Position numbers and translations under genes: made by a program | Origin: Streptomyces bambusae | GTDB taxonomy: Bacteria; Actinomycetota; Actinomycetes; Streptomycetales; Streptomycetaceae | Assembly: GCF_019400985.1 (NCBI RefSeq) | Contig: NZ_WTFF01000036.1 | Span: forward strand, 1-33,132 | DNA: 33,132 nucleotides | Direction of reading: 5' to 3' | Part shown: piece after piece, positions 31,838 through 33,132 of the stretch | How the letters are laid out: every line of letters begins with the position of its first letter | How positions within the stretch are numbered: the first letter of the stretch is position 1 | The notes under the pieces: generated by a model | What the model saw: the letters and a program-made list of their open reading frames with translations, nothing else | What the model was told of the DNA's origin: nothing | Databases searched by the model: none

Positions 31838-33132
31838 AGCGGCGCGTGTCCTTCTCCGACTACGTCCCCGCCACCGCAGCCGGCCGCACCTTCGCCCTCA
31901 CCACCCTCATCAACGCGGTGGGCACGGGCCTCTTCCTCGCCGGCTCCACCGTCTTCTTCATCCGCTCGGTCGGCCTGTCGGCCGGTCAGATCGGTGCGGG
32001 CCTCGCGGTGTCGGGCATCGTCGGCTTCCTCGCCACGGTCCCGATCGGTGCGCTCAGCGACCGGATCGGCGCCCGGCGCACCCTGGTGGGGCTCCAGCTG
32101 TGGCGGGCCGCCTTCTTCGTGGCGCTGGCCTTCGTCCACGGACCGCTCGGCTTCACGCTCGTGGCCTCCTGCCTTGCGGCGGCCGAGGGCGCGACCATGC
32201 CGATGACCCAGGCGGTCGCCGCCGACACCACCGAGGAGTCCGACCGCACCCGGACCATGGCGATCGTCCGTACCGTCCGCAACATCGGCTTCTCGGTGGG
32301 CGCGCTGCTGGCCGCGCCGCTGCTGTCCGCCGACAGCGTGTGGGCGTACCGCGGGATCGTGCTCGGCACCGCGGCCGCGTTCGTGCTCTCCGCCGCGATG
32401 CTCGGCCGGCTGAAGCTGGCCCGCAGGAGCGCCGCACAGCGCAAGGTCTCCCCGCTGACCGCGCTGCGCGGCTTCCGCGACTGGCGCTACCTGGCCCTGG
32501 CCGGGCTCAACGGCGTGCTCAACCTGCACACCACCGTGCTGTCGGTGGGCCTGCCGCTGTGGGCGGTGCAGGCCACCGGGGTGCCCGCCGGCTACGTACC
32601 GGTACTGGTTCTGATCAACACCGTGCTCTCCATCGTCCTGCAGGTGCCGATCTCCAAGGGGGCGGAACGGCCCGGCGGCGCGGCCCGGGCGCTGCGGCTG
32701 GGCGGTGTCGCGCTGGCCGGCTGCGCCGTGGCCATGGCGGTGGCCGGTCAGCTGCCGCCGCTCGCGGCCGGGGCGCTGCTGCTGGTCGCCTGCGCGGCGC
32801 TGACCTTCGGTGAGATGTGGCAGGCGGTGGGCGGCTGGGACCTGTCCTACGAGTTCGCCCCCGAGGACCGCCGGGGCATCTACCTGTCGGTGTTCAGCCT
32901 GGGCAACACCGGCCAGCGGATCGTGGGCCCGGCCCTGGTCACGGGCGTGGTCATCGCCGCCGGCCCGGCCGGCTGGCTCGGCCTGGGCGCGGTGTTCTGC
33001 CTGGCAGCGGCCCTGGTCACCCCGGTCACCCGGGCCCTGGAACGTCAGCACACGGCCGCCGCCGCGGCGACCGGAGCCACGGCGACCGGAGCCGCGCCGT
33101 CCGGCGACGCGGAGGCCGGCACGGGGCCGGCC
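31834..33132 (+). CDS. MFS transporter coupled to the ATP-grasp ligase (partial, runs off the window)
   Basis: A frame of 433 codons without a stop to the window end. GTG 31834 overlaps the ligase TGA (31835-31837) in a GTGA junction. It starts 'MKRRVSFSDYVPATAAGRTF' and has about 12 hydrophobic helices, with the MFS signature loop 'GALSDRIGARRTLVGLQLWR' after helix 2. 'FAPEDRRGIYLSVFSLGNTG' lies near helix 11, and the last visible residues are an Ala/Thr-rich cytoplasmic tail with a 15-bp internal repeat, so only a few codons may be missing. Codon use is typical for the window. Probable exporter of the ligase product; this is inferred from coupling. Confidence 0.88.
   Translation, partial: MKRRVSFSDYVPATAAGRTFALTTLINAVGTGLFLAGSTVFFIRSVGLSAGQIGAGLAVSGIVGFLATVPIGALSDRIGARRTLVGLQLWRAAFFVALAFVHGPLGFTLVASCLAAAEGATMPMTQAVAADTTEESDRTRTMAIVRTVRNIGFSVGALLAAPLLSADSVWAYRGIVLGTAAAFVLSAAMLGRLKLARRSAAQRKVSPLTALRGFRDWRYLALAGLNGVLNLHTTVLSVGLPLWAVQATGVPAGYVPVLVLINTVLSIVLQVPISKGAERPGGAARALRLGGVALAGCAVAMAVAGQLPPLAAGALLLVACAALTFGEMWQAVGGWDLSYEFAPEDRRGIYLSVFSLGNTGQRIVGPALVTGVVIAAGPAGWLGLGAVFCLAAALVTPVTRALERQHTAAAAATGATATGAAPSGDAEAGTGPA

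Overview
The window is about 33 kb of very GC-rich actinobacterial chromosome, most likely from Streptomycetaceae (Streptomyces, Kitasatospora or a relative). The signs are third-codon G/C bias, frequent GTG starts, leaderless genes, Streptomyces-type 23S/5S ends, a 62-aa DUF5999 protein with the 'CQHQPACP' start, and the futalosine-type menaquinone genes mqnB and mqnD. It is a housekeeping region, not a prophage or island. I see no transposase, integrase, tRNA or CRISPR array.

Layout. (1) 1-343: 3' end of a 23S gene, a 5S gene and a strong terminator. (2) 418-14226: a conserved envelope / division / glycine block. In order it holds a CDP-alcohol phosphatidyltransferase (cardiolipin-synthase type), a sugar-nucleotidyltransferase fusion protein, DUF881 - small basic protein - DUF881, a GarA/OdhI-type FHA protein, FtsR-type MerR, a bifunctional nuclease, a second MerR, DNA polymerase IV, a convergent PRC-barrel protein, and a tandem glycine riboswitch ahead of gcvP. 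The order matches, as I remember it, M. tuberculosis Rv1822-Rv1832 and S. coelicolor SCO1389-SCO1378. The gcvH gene found inside the mycobacterial block is absent here. (3) 14341-19724: DUF5999, a hypothetical, a GCS2-family ligase, a CPBP protease-like membrane protein, PhzF-type and SRPBCC-type genes. (4) 19875-23866: two EamA exporters separated by a leader-peptide/hairpin arrangement, a 32-bp minisatellite and a HAD phosphatase. (5) 23979-30058: a small membrane protein, a cold-shock protein, mqnD-mqnB, a lipoprotein, an MFS protein and DUF3027, resembling the S. coelicolor SCO4325-SCO4330 neighbourhood. (6) 30518-end: an ATP-grasp ligase translationally coupled to an MFS transporter that runs off the window.

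The most unusual content is repeats. At five separate genes (CPBP, EamA-2, HAD, MFS, DUF3027) the last codons including the stop codon form the first unit of a short tandem repeat that continues into the intergenic DNA. Unit lengths differ (about 20, 21, 23, 30, and 35 then 32 bp), so these look like independent events of one process. A sixth array, 12 bp per unit, lies in the mqnB/mqnD overlap and multiplies the SD-ATG start signal of mqnD four times. Other points of note are a candidate ribosome-mediated attenuator between the EamA genes, a plausible translation-control switch in the glycine riboswitch, a perfect palindrome upstream of the second merR, a nucleotidyltransferase with a catalytically degenerate mutase domain, and about nine genes whose -10 hexamer lies 6-7 nt before the start codon.
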